A stretch of DNA of 64,000 nt. It comes from Falsiroseomonas selenitidurans. GTDB taxonomy: Bacteria; Pseudomonadota; Alphaproteobacteria; Acetobacterales; Acetobacteraceae. The stretch is from positions 1-64,000 of the forward strand of contig NZ_JAAVNE010000016.1 in NCBI RefSeq assembly GCF_012103215.1. Direction: 5' to 3'. The translations under genes were made by a program, and so were the position numbers. This document shows positions 44,326 through 52,611 of the stretch, one piece after another (position 1 is the stretch's first letter; every line of letters begins with the position of its first letter). The notes beneath the pieces are model-generated. The model saw only the letters and a list, made by a program, of their open reading frames with translations, was not told the DNA's origin and searched no databases.

Positions 44326-44359
44326 TTCCGCAAATGACCCGCGATGCGGGATTCCGCAA
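44326..44359. promoter_or_regulatory. direct repeats flanking a palindrome in the efflux promoter region
   Basis: TTCCGCAA occurs at 44326-44333 and 44352-44359, flanking the perfect hairpin CCCGC-GAT-GCGGG (44338-44350). A second hairpin, CCATGCC-N9-GGCATGG, is at 44398-44420. The region lies in the 284-bp gap between the divergent adaptor gene and the Lrp-like gene. I cannot name a regulator. Confidence 0.3.
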
Positions 44360-44503
44360 GCAGGGACCGGGGAAGATGCGAGGGTGACATGCAAATGCCA
44401 TGCCTGCCCAGCGGGCATGGTGCGGGACAGCGGCGGAGCCCCCTTCCCGCCACCGCCCGGCCGCGCCAATCTGCCGCCTGGATCAGCGCGGGAGTGAGCG
44501 GCG

Positions 44504-44758
44504 ATGCGAGCCATCTTCGTCATGGTGAAGTGCGAGATGGGCCAGGCCTACCGCGTGGCGCGGGAGATGGCGGACGGCATCCCGGAACTGTCCGAGATGC
44601 ATTCCACCAGCGGCCAGTACGACCTGCTGGGCAAGTTCTACCTGGAGCCGGACCAGGATATCGGCCTGTTCGTGGTGGAGCGGGTGCAGAGCGTGCCGGG
44701 GGTGAAGGACACCTACACGCTGCAGACCTTCAACGCCTTCTCCAGCGCCAAGGGCTGA
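44504..44758 (+). CDS. stand-alone Lrp/AsnC ligand-binding (RAM) domain protein
   Basis: 84 residues covering only the AsnC-type ligand-binding domain: the first strand AIFVMVKCEMGQAYRVAREMADG, then STSGQYDLLGKFYLEPDQDIGLFVVERVQSVPGVKDTYTLQTFN. The usual DNA-binding helix-turn-helix is absent. Such proteins form octamers or decamers that bind amino acids and may tune full-length Lrp proteins. Preceded by GGGAGTGAG. It is divergent from the efflux operon, but nothing here shows it controls that operon. Confidence 0.85.
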   Translation: MRAIFVMVKCEMGQAYRVAREMADGIPELSEMHSTSGQYDLLGKFYLEPDQDIGLFVVERVQSVPGVKDTYTLQTFNAFSSAKG

Positions 44759-44889
44759 CGCCGCGCGCGACAGGGCGGCGGGGCCGGGGGCTGCAATGCC
44801 GCGCAACAGGCGCCTCGCCAGGGTCACAAAGCCGCCCTGCCGGCGCCCCGCCCCGTCGCCATAGTGGAGGCTGACGGAGGAACCAGACC

Positions 44890-45144
44890 ATGCGCGTGCT
44901 GCCCGCCCTTGCCCTCACCGCTGCCCTGCTGCTGGGCGCCTGCCAGAATCCGGATGGCTCGGTGAACGTCCCGGCCTCCATCGCGCTGGGCGCCGGCGCC
45001 GCGCTCGGCGTGGCGGCCCTGGCCTCCGCCAGCGACAATCACGGCCACTACAACCGCGGCTATCACGGCCGGCCATCCTACGGCCATGCGCGGCCCTATT
45101 ACGGCCACGGCTATGGCTACAACCGTGGCTATCGTCGCTGGTAG
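44890..45144 (+). CDS. small lipoprotein with Gly/Tyr/His-rich tail
   Basis: 84 residues; ATG 44890 follows GGAGGAA. Signal peptide VLPALALTAALLLGACQ with lipobox LGAC, Cys18. After the lipid anchor comes an Ala/Gly helix-like segment (IALGAGAALGVAALASA), then a low-complexity tail HGHYNRGYHGRPSYGHARPYYGHGYGYNR. No known domain. The tail could bind metal or aromatic surfaces, but this is speculation. A hairpin follows the stop. Confidence 0.65.
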   Translation: MRVLPALALTAALLLGACQNPDGSVNVPASIALGAGAALGVAALASASDNHGHYNRGYHGRPSYGHARPYYGHGYGYNRGYRRW

Positions 45145-45149
45145 AAGCC

Positions 45150-45180
45150 GGGGCAGCGGGCCGGGGCCGGGTGCTGCCCC
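45150..45180. terminator. hairpin between convergent genes
   Basis: GGGGCAGC (45150-45157) and GCTGCCCC (45173-45180) pair perfectly over 8 bp, between the lipoprotein stop and the amidase end, which is read from the other strand. A likely bidirectional terminator without a T tract. Confidence 0.55.
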
Positions 45181-45183
45181 CGC

Positions 45184-46680
45184 TCAGCCCCAGGTGCGGA
45201 AATGCGCCATGCCGGAGATCGGCGGGGCAGCCCGCAGCGCCGCGATGTCCGGCACCGGCCGGCGCAGCGCCGGATCGCCGGCCACCGCCGCCTCGATCGC
45301 CGCGGCGACGGCCATCACCAGCGCATCGCCGCCGCGCGGGCCGACGATCTGCAGGCCGAAGGGCATGCCGGCCTTGTCCAGGCCCAGCGGCAGGCTGATG
45401 GCCGGGTGGCCCACCAGCGTCACCGCATAGGCCAGCGACAGCCAGTGGAAATAGGTGCGGGTCGGCTGGCCGTCGATCTCGGCCGGGTACAGCTCGGTCC
45501 AGGGGCGCGGGCTGATCGTGATGGCCGGGCTGATGAGGATGTCGTGATCGCGGAAGAAGTGCTGCCAGCCGCGGTACAGGCGCGTCTGCTCGCTGGCCGC
45601 GCGGGCATAATCGGCCAGGCTGTAGCGCAGCCCTTCCTCGACATTGGCGATGATGTTCGGCCCGCAATCCTGCGGCCGCGTGCGCACCTTCTCGGCATGG
45701 GCGGACAGGAAGCTGGCGGCGCGCAGCACCTCGAAGGCCTCGTCGGTGCCGCGGCAGTCGGGGGTTGCCGCCTCCACACGGCCGAACAGCGGGGTCAGCG
45801 CGGCGACGCGGCTGGCGAAGACGTCCCGGATGTGGCGTTCCGTCGGCGCGATGCCGAAATCCGGCGTGGCGGCGACGCGCAGGGTGCCGAGGTCCAGCGC
45901 CATAGGCGGGAACAGGTCGCGATCCCCGCCACGCACCCGCCGGCCCGGCAGGGTATAGGCCAGCGGGTCCACCGCATCGTCATCCGCCATGGCGGACAGC
46001 AGCAGCGCCGCATCGGTGGCATTGCGCGCCATCGGCCCCAGCACCGGCAGGGCGGACCAGCCATGGCCGCGGCGTTCCGCTGGCACCAGGCCGGGCGACG
46101 GCCGGTAGCCGACGATTCCGTTGAAGGCCGCCGGGTTGCGCAGCGAACCGCCGGTGTCGCTGCCGGAGCAGATCGGCGCCATCCCGCAGGCCAGCGCCAC
46201 GGCGGACCCGCCGGAGGACCCGGCGGCGGAGCGCGTCGAGTCGAAGGGGTTGCCGGTGGCGCCGTAGACCGTGTTGCGGGTGTTCGCGCCGGCGCCGAAT
46301 TCCGGCGTGTTGGTCTTGCCGATGACGATGGCACCCGCCTTGCGGATGTTGGCGACCATCGCCTCGTCCTTGGTGGGCACGTGGTCCTTGAAGATCGGGC
46401 TGCCCCAGGTGGTGCGCAGCCCCGCCGTTTCCTCCAGGTCCTTGATGCCGATCGGCAGGCCATGCAGCGGGCCGAGTTTCTGTCCGCTCATCACCGCCGC
46501 CTCGGCGTTCTTCGCCGCCGCCCGGGCGCGGTCCTCATCGAGGGCCACCATCGCGTTCACCGCATGGTTCACCGCGGCGATGCGGCCGAGGCAGCTGTCC
46601 AGCAACTCCACCGGGGAAAGCTTGCGGGTGCCGATCAGGCGGCGGGCCTCGACGGCGGAGAGATCGCAGGGTTCGGTCAC
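45184..46680 (-). CDS. amidase signature family hydrolase
   Basis: 498 residues. The Ser-cis-Ser-Lys triad is complete: Lys in PIGIKDLEE, the cis-Ser in GSDTGGSLRNPAAF, and the nucleophile Ser in the same loop, preceded by RSAAGSSGGSAVALACG. The closing helix after GHPAISLPLGLDKAGMPFGLQIVGPRG is typical of the family (GatA/fatty acid amide hydrolase relatives). Cytosolic. Substrate unknown; it probably hydrolyses a small amide. Its start lies only about 50 bases from the end of the second GGT gene in the same direction, so the two are probably co-transcribed. Confidence 0.92.
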   Translation of the reverse strand: MTEPCDLSAVEARRLIGTRKLSPVELLDSCLGRIAAVNHAVNAMVALDEDRARAAAKNAEAAVMSGQKLGPLHGLPIGIKDLEETAGLRTTWGSPIFKDHVPTKDEAMVANIRKAGAIVIGKTNTPEFGAGANTRNTVYGATGNPFDSTRSAAGSSGGSAVALACGMAPICSGSDTGGSLRNPAAFNGIVGYRPSPGLVPAERRGHGWSALPVLGPMARNATDAALLLSAMADDDAVDPLAYTLPGRRVRGGDRDLFPPMALDLGTLRVAATPDFGIAPTERHIRDVFASRVAALTPLFGRVEAATPDCRGTDEAFEVLRAASFLSAHAEKVRTRPQDCGPNIIANVEEGLRYSLADYARAASEQTRLYRGWQHFFRDHDILISPAITISPRPWTELYPAEIDGQPTRTYFHWLSLAYAVTLVGHPAISLPLGLDKAGMPFGLQIVGPRGGDALVMAVAAAIEAAVAGDPALRRPVPDIAALRAAPPISGMAHFRTWG

Positions 46681-46730
46681 GGGTCGGTTCCTGTGCAGCG
46701 TGCGGCGCGAAATCAGGCAGGGAAGCCGGT

Positions 46731-48338
46731 TCAGTAGCCCAGGGCGCAGCCATCCTTGCGCGGGTCGGAGCCGCCGACCAGGCAGCCCCTGGCGCGGTCG
46801 ATCAGGATGGCCTGGCCGCCGCCATGGGGCTTGTCGATCAGCGCCACCGCATGGCCCAGCCGGGCCAGCCGGTCGATGACGCTGGCGGGGATGCCGCGCT
46901 CCACCTGCACCTTGCCCTGGTAGGGGAACAGCCGCGGCGCATCGAGCGCCTCCTGCACGTCCAGGCCATACTCGAAATGGTTGGCCAGGAACATGGACTG
47001 GCCCATCGGCTGGTAATGCCCGCCCATGACGCCGTAGGGCATGATGGCTTCCCCGTTATTCATCACCATGCCGGGGATGATGGTGTGCATCGGGCGCTTG
47101 TTGGGCGCGATGCAATTCGGGTGGCCTTCCTGCAGGCGGAAGCCGAAGCCGCGATTCTGGAGCATCACGCCGGCCTTCTCGGCATAGATGCCGGAGCCGA
47201 AACCCTCGAAGAGCGAGTTGATGAAGGAGCAGGCATTGCCGTCCTTATCGACGACCGAGAGGTAGACCGTGTCCTTGTGCTTCTGCCAGTCGGCATGGCC
47301 GGCCTCCGGCAGCTCGGCCATCGCCTTGTCGTCGCCGATGAGCTTTGCGAGGTCGGTGATGTAGTTCTCCGACAGCAGTTTTTGCAGCGGCACCTCGACC
47401 TGGGACGGGTCGGCCAGGAAGGCGTCGCGGTCGCGATAGGCGAGGCGCGCGGCTTCGATATGGCGGTGGAAGCGCTCCGGGCTCAGGAAGCCCTGTTCCG
47501 CCGTGCCGAGCTTCTCGATCATGCCCAGGATCATCAGCACCAGCAGGCCCGACCCGTTCGGCGGGCACTGGAAGACCTCCATGCCGCGCCAGGCCCGGCT
47601 GATCGGGTCGACGAATTCGGCGACCGTGGCGCCGCGGGCGAAATCGGCCTCGGTATGGGTGCCGCCGGCGGCGCGCAGCGTGGCGACCATGTCGGCCGCG
47701 ATCGCGCCCTCATAGAAGGCCTTCGCGCCGTGCTGGCCGATGGCGCGCATGGTGGCGCCCAGCGCCGGGTTGACGAACTTGTCGCCGAGCTTGGGCGCCG
47801 CGCCGTCCTTCAGGAAATACCTGGCCGCGCCGGCGTGCTTCGCCAGCTTGCCGACGGACGACTCCCAGTCCGACGCCACGCGGCCGGACACGAAAAAACC
47901 CTCCTCCGCATAGCGGATGGCCGGTGCCAGCAGCTCGTCCAGCCCTTTGCGGCCATGCGCCTTGTTCAGCGTCTCCCAGGCCGAGATGGCGCCCGGGACG
48001 GTGACGGAATGGGCGGAGGTCGGCACCATCGCCGTCAGCCCCGCCGCGCGCAGCGCCTCCGGCGTCGCCCCCATCGGCGCGCGGCCCGAGCCGTTCAGCG
48101 CGATGACCTGGCCGGTCCCGGCCGGGGCATAGAGGCAAAAACAGTCGCCGCCGATGCCGGTCGATTGCGGCTCCACCACGCCCAGCACCGCGACGGCGGC
48201 GATCGCCGCGTCCAGCGCATTGCCGCCAGACCGCAGGATATCCAGCGCGGCCAGCGTCGCCTGCGGCATGGAGGTGGCGGCCATGCCGTTGGCGGCATAG
48301 ACGGCGCTGCGGCCGGGGGCGTGGAAGTCGCGCTTCAT
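46731..48338 (-). CDS. gamma-glutamyltransferase family protein (second copy)
   Basis: 535 residues from ATG 48338. The Ntn-hydrolase fold has ILRSGGNALDAAIAAVAVLGVVEPQSTGIGGDCF, then the cleavage site DTVYLSVVDKDGNACSFI, where the Thr of DT is the expected nucleophile, and CIAPNKRPMHTIIPGMVM. No signal peptide. It is upstream of the amidase gene in the same direction and may be in one operon with it, which would suit stepwise breakdown of a gamma-glutamyl or amide substrate. It is clearly different from the first copy, so it is not a local duplication. Confidence 0.9.
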   Translation of the reverse strand: MKRDFHAPGRSAVYAANGMAATSMPQATLAALDILRSGGNALDAAIAAVAVLGVVEPQSTGIGGDCFCLYAPAGTGQVIALNGSGRAPMGATPEALRAAGLTAMVPTSAHSVTVPGAISAWETLNKAHGRKGLDELLAPAIRYAEEGFFVSGRVASDWESSVGKLAKHAGAARYFLKDGAAPKLGDKFVNPALGATMRAIGQHGAKAFYEGAIAADMVATLRAAGGTHTEADFARGATVAEFVDPISRAWRGMEVFQCPPNGSGLLVLMILGMIEKLGTAEQGFLSPERFHRHIEAARLAYRDRDAFLADPSQVEVPLQKLLSENYITDLAKLIGDDKAMAELPEAGHADWQKHKDTVYLSVVDKDGNACSFINSLFEGFGSGIYAEKAGVMLQNRGFGFRLQEGHPNCIAPNKRPMHTIIPGMVMNNGEAIMPYGVMGGHYQPMGQSMFLANHFEYGLDVQEALDAPRLFPYQGKVQVERGIPASVIDRLARLGHAVALIDKPHGGGQAILIDRARGCLVGGSDPRKDGCALGY

Positions 48339-48417
48339 CGATCGGGAACCCTCTGGGAGTGGATAGGCATGTCCTGGCCGCCGGGCCGGCGCAAGCGGAT
48401 GCGCCGGGCGGATTGTC

Positions 48418-49179
48418 CTACTGGGTGAGAAAACCGCCGTCGATGACCAGGGAGGTGCCGGTGACCATGGCGCTGGCGGGGGCGGCAAGGAAGACGATGG
48501 CGCCCATGATGTCCTCCACCGTCATGATCCGGCCCAGCGGCATGCGGCGGATCTGGCTGGTGCGGATCTTCTCGTCGGCCAGGAAGTCCCGCGTCAGGGG
48601 GGTTTCCACGAAGCCGGGGGCGATGGCGTTCACGCGGATGGCGTGCGGCCCCATCTCGAAGGCCATGGCCTTGGTCAGGCCCTCGATGGCGTGCTTGGTG
48701 GCGGTGTAGACGCTGCGGTTGGCGCCGGCGACATGGCCGTTGACCGAGGACAGGTTGATGATCGCGCCGCCCCGGCCCTGTTCCACCATGCCCTGCGCCA
48801 CCGCCTGGGCGACCGTGAACATGGCGCGGATGTTGAGGTCCAGCAGCCGGTCCAGCGACTCGTCCGGGACCTCCAGGAAGGGCTGGCGGATATTGGTGCC
48901 GGCATTGTTCAGCAGGATGTCGAAGGGGCCGGCGGCCTCCACCAGGGCGCGCACCGCGGTGCGGTCCGTGACATCCAGCTGCGCGGCGCGGCAGGCGAGG
49001 CCGGCGGCGCCGAGTGCGGCAGACAATTCCTCCAGCTCCTCCAGGCTGCGGGCGGCGGCCACCACATCGGCCCCGGCGGTGGCCAGCGCCACGGCGCCGG
49101 CGCGGCCGATGCCCTTGCTGGCGCCGGTGACCAGGGCGCGCAGGCCGTCCAGGCGGAAGCTCGGGGTCACGGGCAGCAT
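48418..49179 (-). CDS. SDR-family oxidoreductase
   Basis: 253 residues. NAD(P) motif TGASKGIGRAGAVAL near residue 18, NNAG near 90, catalytic Ser in NLSSVNGHVAG and the Y-x3-K in SVYTATKHA, closing with the C-terminal SLVIDGGFLTQ. Classic short-chain dehydrogenase, closest in look to 3-oxoacyl or gluconate 5-dehydrogenase-like members. Read towards the GGT gene, with an 80-base gap; divergent from csaA. Substrate unknown. Confidence 0.92.
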   Translation of the reverse strand: MLPVTPSFRLDGLRALVTGASKGIGRAGAVALATAGADVVAAARSLEELEELSAALGAAGLACRAAQLDVTDRTAVRALVEAAGPFDILLNNAGTNIRQPFLEVPDESLDRLLDLNIRAMFTVAQAVAQGMVEQGRGGAIINLSSVNGHVAGANRSVYTATKHAIEGLTKAMAFEMGPHAIRVNAIAPGFVETPLTRDFLADEKIRTSQIRRMPLGRIMTVEDIMGAIVFLAAPASAMVTGTSLVIDGGFLTQ

Positions 49180-49301
49180 GGGTTTCCTCCTCCGTTGCGG
49201 CCCTTTTGCCCATGCGCTGACCCGCCGGCGGAGGCAAGGGGGTGGCGGCCGGGTTTCAGGCGCACACTTTTCGGCGGCGCGCGGGCGGTCTAGGAAGGCC
49301 C

Positions 49302-49640
49302 ATGGACCAGATCGCCTTCGCCGATTTCGAAAAGGTCGACATTCGGGTCGGCACCATCATCGACGCCCAGCCCTTCCCGGAGGCGCGGAAGCCCGCGATC
49401 CGCCTCTGGGTGGAATTCGGCGGCGAGATCGGGGTGAAGCAATCCTCCGCCCAGCTCACCGTGCACTACACGCCGGACCGGCTGATCGGCCGCCAGGTGG
49501 TGGCCGTGGTGAACTTCCCGCCGCGCCGCATCGCCGGGTTCGAGAGCCAGATCCTCGTGCTCGGCCTGCCGGACGACAATGGCGCGGTGGTGCTGCTGCG
49601 GCCGGACCTGAAGGTGCCGGACGGCGGCAAGCTGTTCTGA
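49302..49640 (+). CDS. csaA: tRNA-binding protein, CsaA-like
   Basis: 112 residues; ATG 49302 follows AGGAAGG. OB-fold of the tRNA_bind family: [67 protein letters not shown]. CsaA proteins are small dimeric export chaperones related to the C-terminal domain of MetRS. The cytoplasmic role is chaperone or tRNA binding. Adjacent to gpt in the same direction; the two may be co-transcribed. Confidence 0.92.
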   Translation: MDQIAFADFEKVDIRVGTIIDAQPFPEARKPAIRLWVEFGGEIGVKQSSAQLTVHYTPDRLIGRQVVAVVNFPPRRIAGFESQILVLGLPDDNGAVVLLRPDLKVPDGGKLF

Positions 49641-49680
49641 TCCCCACCCCGTGACCCCGCCTGACCAAGGACCGAGCATC

Positions 49681-50169
49681 ATGGCGCCGCGCTACTACAC
49701 GGTGACCTGGGACCAGCTGCACCGCGACGCCAAGGCGCTGGCCTGGCGGCTGGTGGAACGCGGCCCGTGGAAGGGCATGGTCGCCATCACCCGCGGCGGG
49801 CTGATCCCGGCCGCGATCATCGCGCGCGAGCTGGATTGCCGGCTGATCGAGACCGTGTCCGTGGTGACCTATGACGAGGAGCAGCGCGGCGATCCCCGCG
49901 TGGTGAAGCCCGCCGCCGCGGCCCTGGAATCGGGCGGCGAAGGCTGGCTGCTGGTGGACGACCTGGTGGATACCGGCACCACGGCGCGGCTGGTCCGCGC
50001 GCTGCTGCCGAAGGCGCATTTCGCGACCGTCTACGCCAAGCCGAACGGCAAGCCGACGGTGGATACCTTCATCACGGAGGTGTCGCAGGACACCTGGATC
50101 CTGTTCCCCTGGGACACGGAGCCGCAATTCATCGCGCCGATCGCCAAGGGGCGGGCCGGCGCGAAGTAG
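49681..50169 (+). CDS. gpt: xanthine phosphoribosyltransferase
   Basis: 162 residues from ATG 49681; an in-frame GTG at 49651 is possible. Type I PRTase: PRPP-binding motif [17 protein letters not shown] near residue 97, purine loop [19 protein letters not shown] near 34. The C-terminal [12 protein letters not shown] is typical of Gpt, which salvages xanthine and guanine in the cytosol and may associate with the membrane. A hairpin lies 4 bases after the stop. Confidence 0.95.
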   Translation: MAPRYYTVTWDQLHRDAKALAWRLVERGPWKGMVAITRGGLIPAAIIARELDCRLIETVSVVTYDEEQRGDPRVVKPAAAALESGGEGWLLVDDLVDTGTTARLVRALLPKAHFATVYAKPNGKPTVDTFITEVSQDTWILFPWDTEPQFIAPIAKGRAGAK

Positions 50170-50173
50170 CTTC

Positions 50174-50189
50174 CAGCCGAGACCGGCTG
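50174..50189 (+). terminator. hairpin downstream of gpt
   Basis: CAGCCG-AGAC-CGGCTG begins 5 bases after the gpt stop. A second perfect stem, GCGGCC-GAAG-GGCCGC, is at 50216-50231, so the 147-bp gap to the convergent CNNM-type gene is highly structured. A 10-bp direct repeat GGGCCTAGAA (50296-50305, 50313-50322) lies at its far end and overlaps that gene's stop. Confidence 0.5.
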
Positions 50190-50316
50190 AACCCGCGCCC
50201 ACCGGAGGCGGGCGAGCGGCCGAAGGGCCGCCGCCGCCGCTACGGCGAGCCAAGCCGCCGGGTCGGGGCACTGCCCCGATGCGCCCGGCGCCTGAGGGCC
50301 TAGAAAGCCTGGGGGC

Positions 50317-51618
50317 CTAGAAGGAGGGAATTTCCTCCCTCGCCGCCAGCACCTTGTCCACGCGACGCCCATCCATGTCGATGATCTCGAAGCGCCAGCC
50401 GGCCCAGGAAATCCGGTCCCCTTCCTTCGGCACGCGCTGCAGCAGGGCGAGCATCAGGCCGGCCACGGTGTGGTAGGTGCCCTCCTGCGGCAGGTCCGGC
50501 AGGTCCAGCCGCGCCTTCAGCTCATCGGAGGGCATCATGCCTTCCAGCAGCAGGCTGCCATCATGGCGCACCACGGCCGGGTGGCCGGGATCGGCCTGCG
50601 GCGCGCCCAGTTCGCCGACGATCGCCTCCAGCAGGTCGGAGGCGGTGACCACGCCCTCGAAGCTGCCATATTCGTCCATCACCAGCGCCATGCCGATCGG
50701 GTCGCCGCGCAGGCGTTCCAGCGCATCGAGTGCGCTCAGCGTGTCCGGCAGCACCGTCGCCTGGCGCAGCGCGCGGGCCACGGACATCGGCGCGCCCTCC
50801 AGCAGCTGGTCGAGCAGATCCTTCGCGGCGACCACGCCCACCACATTGTCCACCCGTCCATCCGCCACCACGAAGCGCGTGACGGAGGAAGCGCGCAGCC
50901 GGGCCGCGATGTCCTCCGGCCCCGCCGTGCGGTCCAGCCATTCCAGCTCCGTCCGCGGCGTCATCAGCGCGCGCACCGGCTTGTCCGCCAGGCGCAGCAC
51001 GCGCTCGATCATGTGCCGCTCCTCCGTCTCGATGGCGCCGGAGGTGGCGCCCTCGGCCACCACCGCCTTCACCTCCTCCTCCGTCACCTGGTTGCGGCTG
51101 GCCTCGTGCTTGCCGAACAGCCGCAGCACCAGGGCGGAGGAGGTGGAGAGCAGCCAGATGATCGGCGCGGTGATGCGCGACAGCGCGGAAAGCGGGCGCG
51201 CCACCAGCACGGCCACGCGTTCCGGATTGCGCAGCGCGATCTGCTTCGGCACCAGCTCGCCCAGGATCAGGCTGAGATAGGTGATCAGCACCACCACCAG
51301 GGTGAAGGCGATCTCGCTGGCGGCGCTGGCCAGGCCGGGGATGGCGGCGATTCCGCGGGCCAGGGTTTCCGACAGCCGGGCGCCGCCGAAGGCGCCGGCC
51401 AGCACGCCCACCATGGTGATGCCCACCTGGACCGTCGGCAGGAAGCGCTGCGGATCATCCGCCAGGGCCTGGGCCGCCACGGCCCCGGCATGGCCGCGCC
51501 GGTGCATGGCCGCCAGCCTGACCCGGCGCGAGGAGACGATCGCCAGCTCGCTCATCGCGAAGACGCCGTTCAGCAGCACCAGCAAAAGGATCAGCAGCAA
51601 TTCGAGGCCGATGGCCAT
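50317..51618 (-). CDS. CNNM/CorC-type (hemolysin family) membrane protein
   Basis: 433 residues from ATG 51618 with GAAGGAG upstream. DUF21 transmembrane domain (residues 1-190, with NGVFAMSELAIVSSRRVRL), then two CBS domains (near VRALMTPRTELEWLD and GMALVMDEYGSFEGVVTASDLLEA) and a CorC_HlyC domain at the end (GTYHTVAGLMLALLQ, GWRFEIIDMDGRRVDKV). These proteins are thought to move Mg or other divalent cations, with CBS domains sensing nucleotides. Monocistronic, divergent from the small DUF3429 gene. Confidence 0.93.
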   Translation of the reverse strand: MAIGLELLLILLLVLLNGVFAMSELAIVSSRRVRLAAMHRRGHAGAVAAQALADDPQRFLPTVQVGITMVGVLAGAFGGARLSETLARGIAAIPGLASAASEIAFTLVVVLITYLSLILGELVPKQIALRNPERVAVLVARPLSALSRITAPIIWLLSTSSALVLRLFGKHEASRNQVTEEEVKAVVAEGATSGAIETEERHMIERVLRLADKPVRALMTPRTELEWLDRTAGPEDIAARLRASSVTRFVVADGRVDNVVGVVAAKDLLDQLLEGAPMSVARALRQATVLPDTLSALDALERLRGDPIGMALVMDEYGSFEGVVTASDLLEAIVGELGAPQADPGHPAVVRHDGSLLLEGMMPSDELKARLDLPDLPQEGTYHTVAGLMLALLQRVPKEGDRISWAGWRFEIIDMDGRRVDKVLAAREEIPSF

Positions 51619-51716
51619 CGCGGATGGGCTCCTTCTTCCGGTGGAGGCCCGGATGTAGCGACTGGCTGGGGCTGCGCAAACCGGAAAGGGCTTTGCAGCG
51701 CAGGGATCGGCCGCAC

Positions 51717-52151
51717 ATGCGGGCGATGACCCAGACCCTGCACCCCCTCGCCCGGCCGCTCGGCGCCGCCGGGCTGCTGCCCTTCCTGCTGCTGGCGCTG
51801 GCGCTGGCGGCGGGCTTTCCCCAGGCCGGGCCGGCGCTGGCCGCCTATGGCGCGACCATCCTGGCCTTCCTCGGCGCGGTGCATTGGGGGCTGGCGCTGG
51901 CGGCGCCGGGGCCGGCGGACCCGGCGCGGCTCGTGCTCGGCGTGGTGCCCGCCCTGCTGGCCTGGCTGGCGCTGCTGCTGCCGCTGCAACCTGGCCTTGC
52001 GCTGCTGGCCGCCGGCATCCTGGCCACCGCCGCGGTGGAACAGCGCGGGATGCGGGCCGGCCTGCTGCCGCAGCCCTACATGCGGCTGCGCTGGTGGCTT
52101 TCCGGCGGGGCCGGCTTCTGCCTGCTGGCGGGGGCGCTGCTGGCGGGGTGA
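51717..52151 (+). CDS. DUF3429 membrane protein
   Basis: 144 residues from ATG 51717 (AGGGA ten bases upstream); ATG 51726 is an alternative. Four or five hydrophobic helices with FLGAVHWGLAL near residue 47, a family landmark, and RLRWWLSGGAGFCLLAGALLAG at the end. DUF3429/TMEM69-type proteins are inner-membrane proteins of unknown function. Divergent from the CNNM-type gene, with the start codons 98 bases apart, and upstream of the small coiled-coil gene. Confidence 0.8.
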   Translation: MRAMTQTLHPLARPLGAAGLLPFLLLALALAAGFPQAGPALAAYGATILAFLGAVHWGLALAAPGPADPARLVLGVVPALLAWLALLLPLQPGLALLAAGILATAAVEQRGMRAGLLPQPYMRLRWWLSGGAGFCLLAGALLAG

Positions 52152-52240
52152 GCGCGCGCGATTGTGCAAAAGAATTGGCTTGTATCAAATTCTGGACTTG
52201 TTAAGCTCTCGGCAACACATCACCACGCCGGAGGCAGACC

Positions 52241-52543
52241 ATGCAGGAAGATGAACAGGCTCCGGCCGAAGCGGGCGCGGACATCCTCACCTTCCCCAAC
52301 AGCCAGGAACGCCGCTTGCGCGTCGCACTACGCAATCTCGACGCCGCCCTGGCCGAGCAGCGCGAGGCCATCGCCGCCTTCCGCGCCGAGATGGCGGCCC
52401 TCGGCACCGCGGTCGCCGGGCTCGGCGCCAGCAGCCGCACCCTGCAGGAACGGCTGAGCGACGCCGCCGAGGACACTGCCTTGGCGCGGGAGGCAGCGCT
52501 GCGCCTGCAGGCGACGGCCGAGGCGATGACGCGCCTGGCCTGA
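52241..52543 (+). CDS. small coiled-coil protein of unknown function
   Basis: 100 residues; ATG 52241 follows GGAGG. After an acidic head (MQEDEQAPAEAGAD) the protein is one long Ala/Leu/Arg/Glu-rich amphipathic helix with heptad spacing (ALRNLDAALAEQREAIAAF to the end), expected to form a coiled coil. No signal peptide, no known domain. The 52152-52240 gap before it is AT-rich (TTGGCT 52175-52180 and TGTTAA 52199-52204 as possible weak promoter boxes), unlike most gaps in the window, so it has its own promoter. It ends 34 bases before the HexR-type operator. Confidence 0.7.
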   Translation: MQEDEQAPAEAGADILTFPNSQERRLRVALRNLDAALAEQREAIAAFRAEMAALGTAVAGLGASSRTLQERLSDAAEDTALAREAALRLQATAEAMTRLA

Positions 52544-52576
52544 TCCGCGCCACCATCTTGCGCCCCGCCCGCCCGC

Positions 52577-52597
52577 TGTTGTAGTAAAGCTACAACA
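52577..52597. promoter_or_regulatory. HexR-type operator upstream of the RpiR-family gene
   Basis: TGTTGTAG-TAAAG-CTACAACA is a perfect 8-bp inverted repeat with a 5-base centre. The core TGTAGTAAAGCTACA matches the published HexR consensus TGTARTWWWAYTACA at all but one position. It lies 14 bases before the GTG of the regulator gene and overlaps its promoter region, which suggests autoregulation and control of the downstream sugar-acid operon. Confidence 0.75.
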
Positions 52598-52611
52598 AAG
52601 CGGAGGGAACG

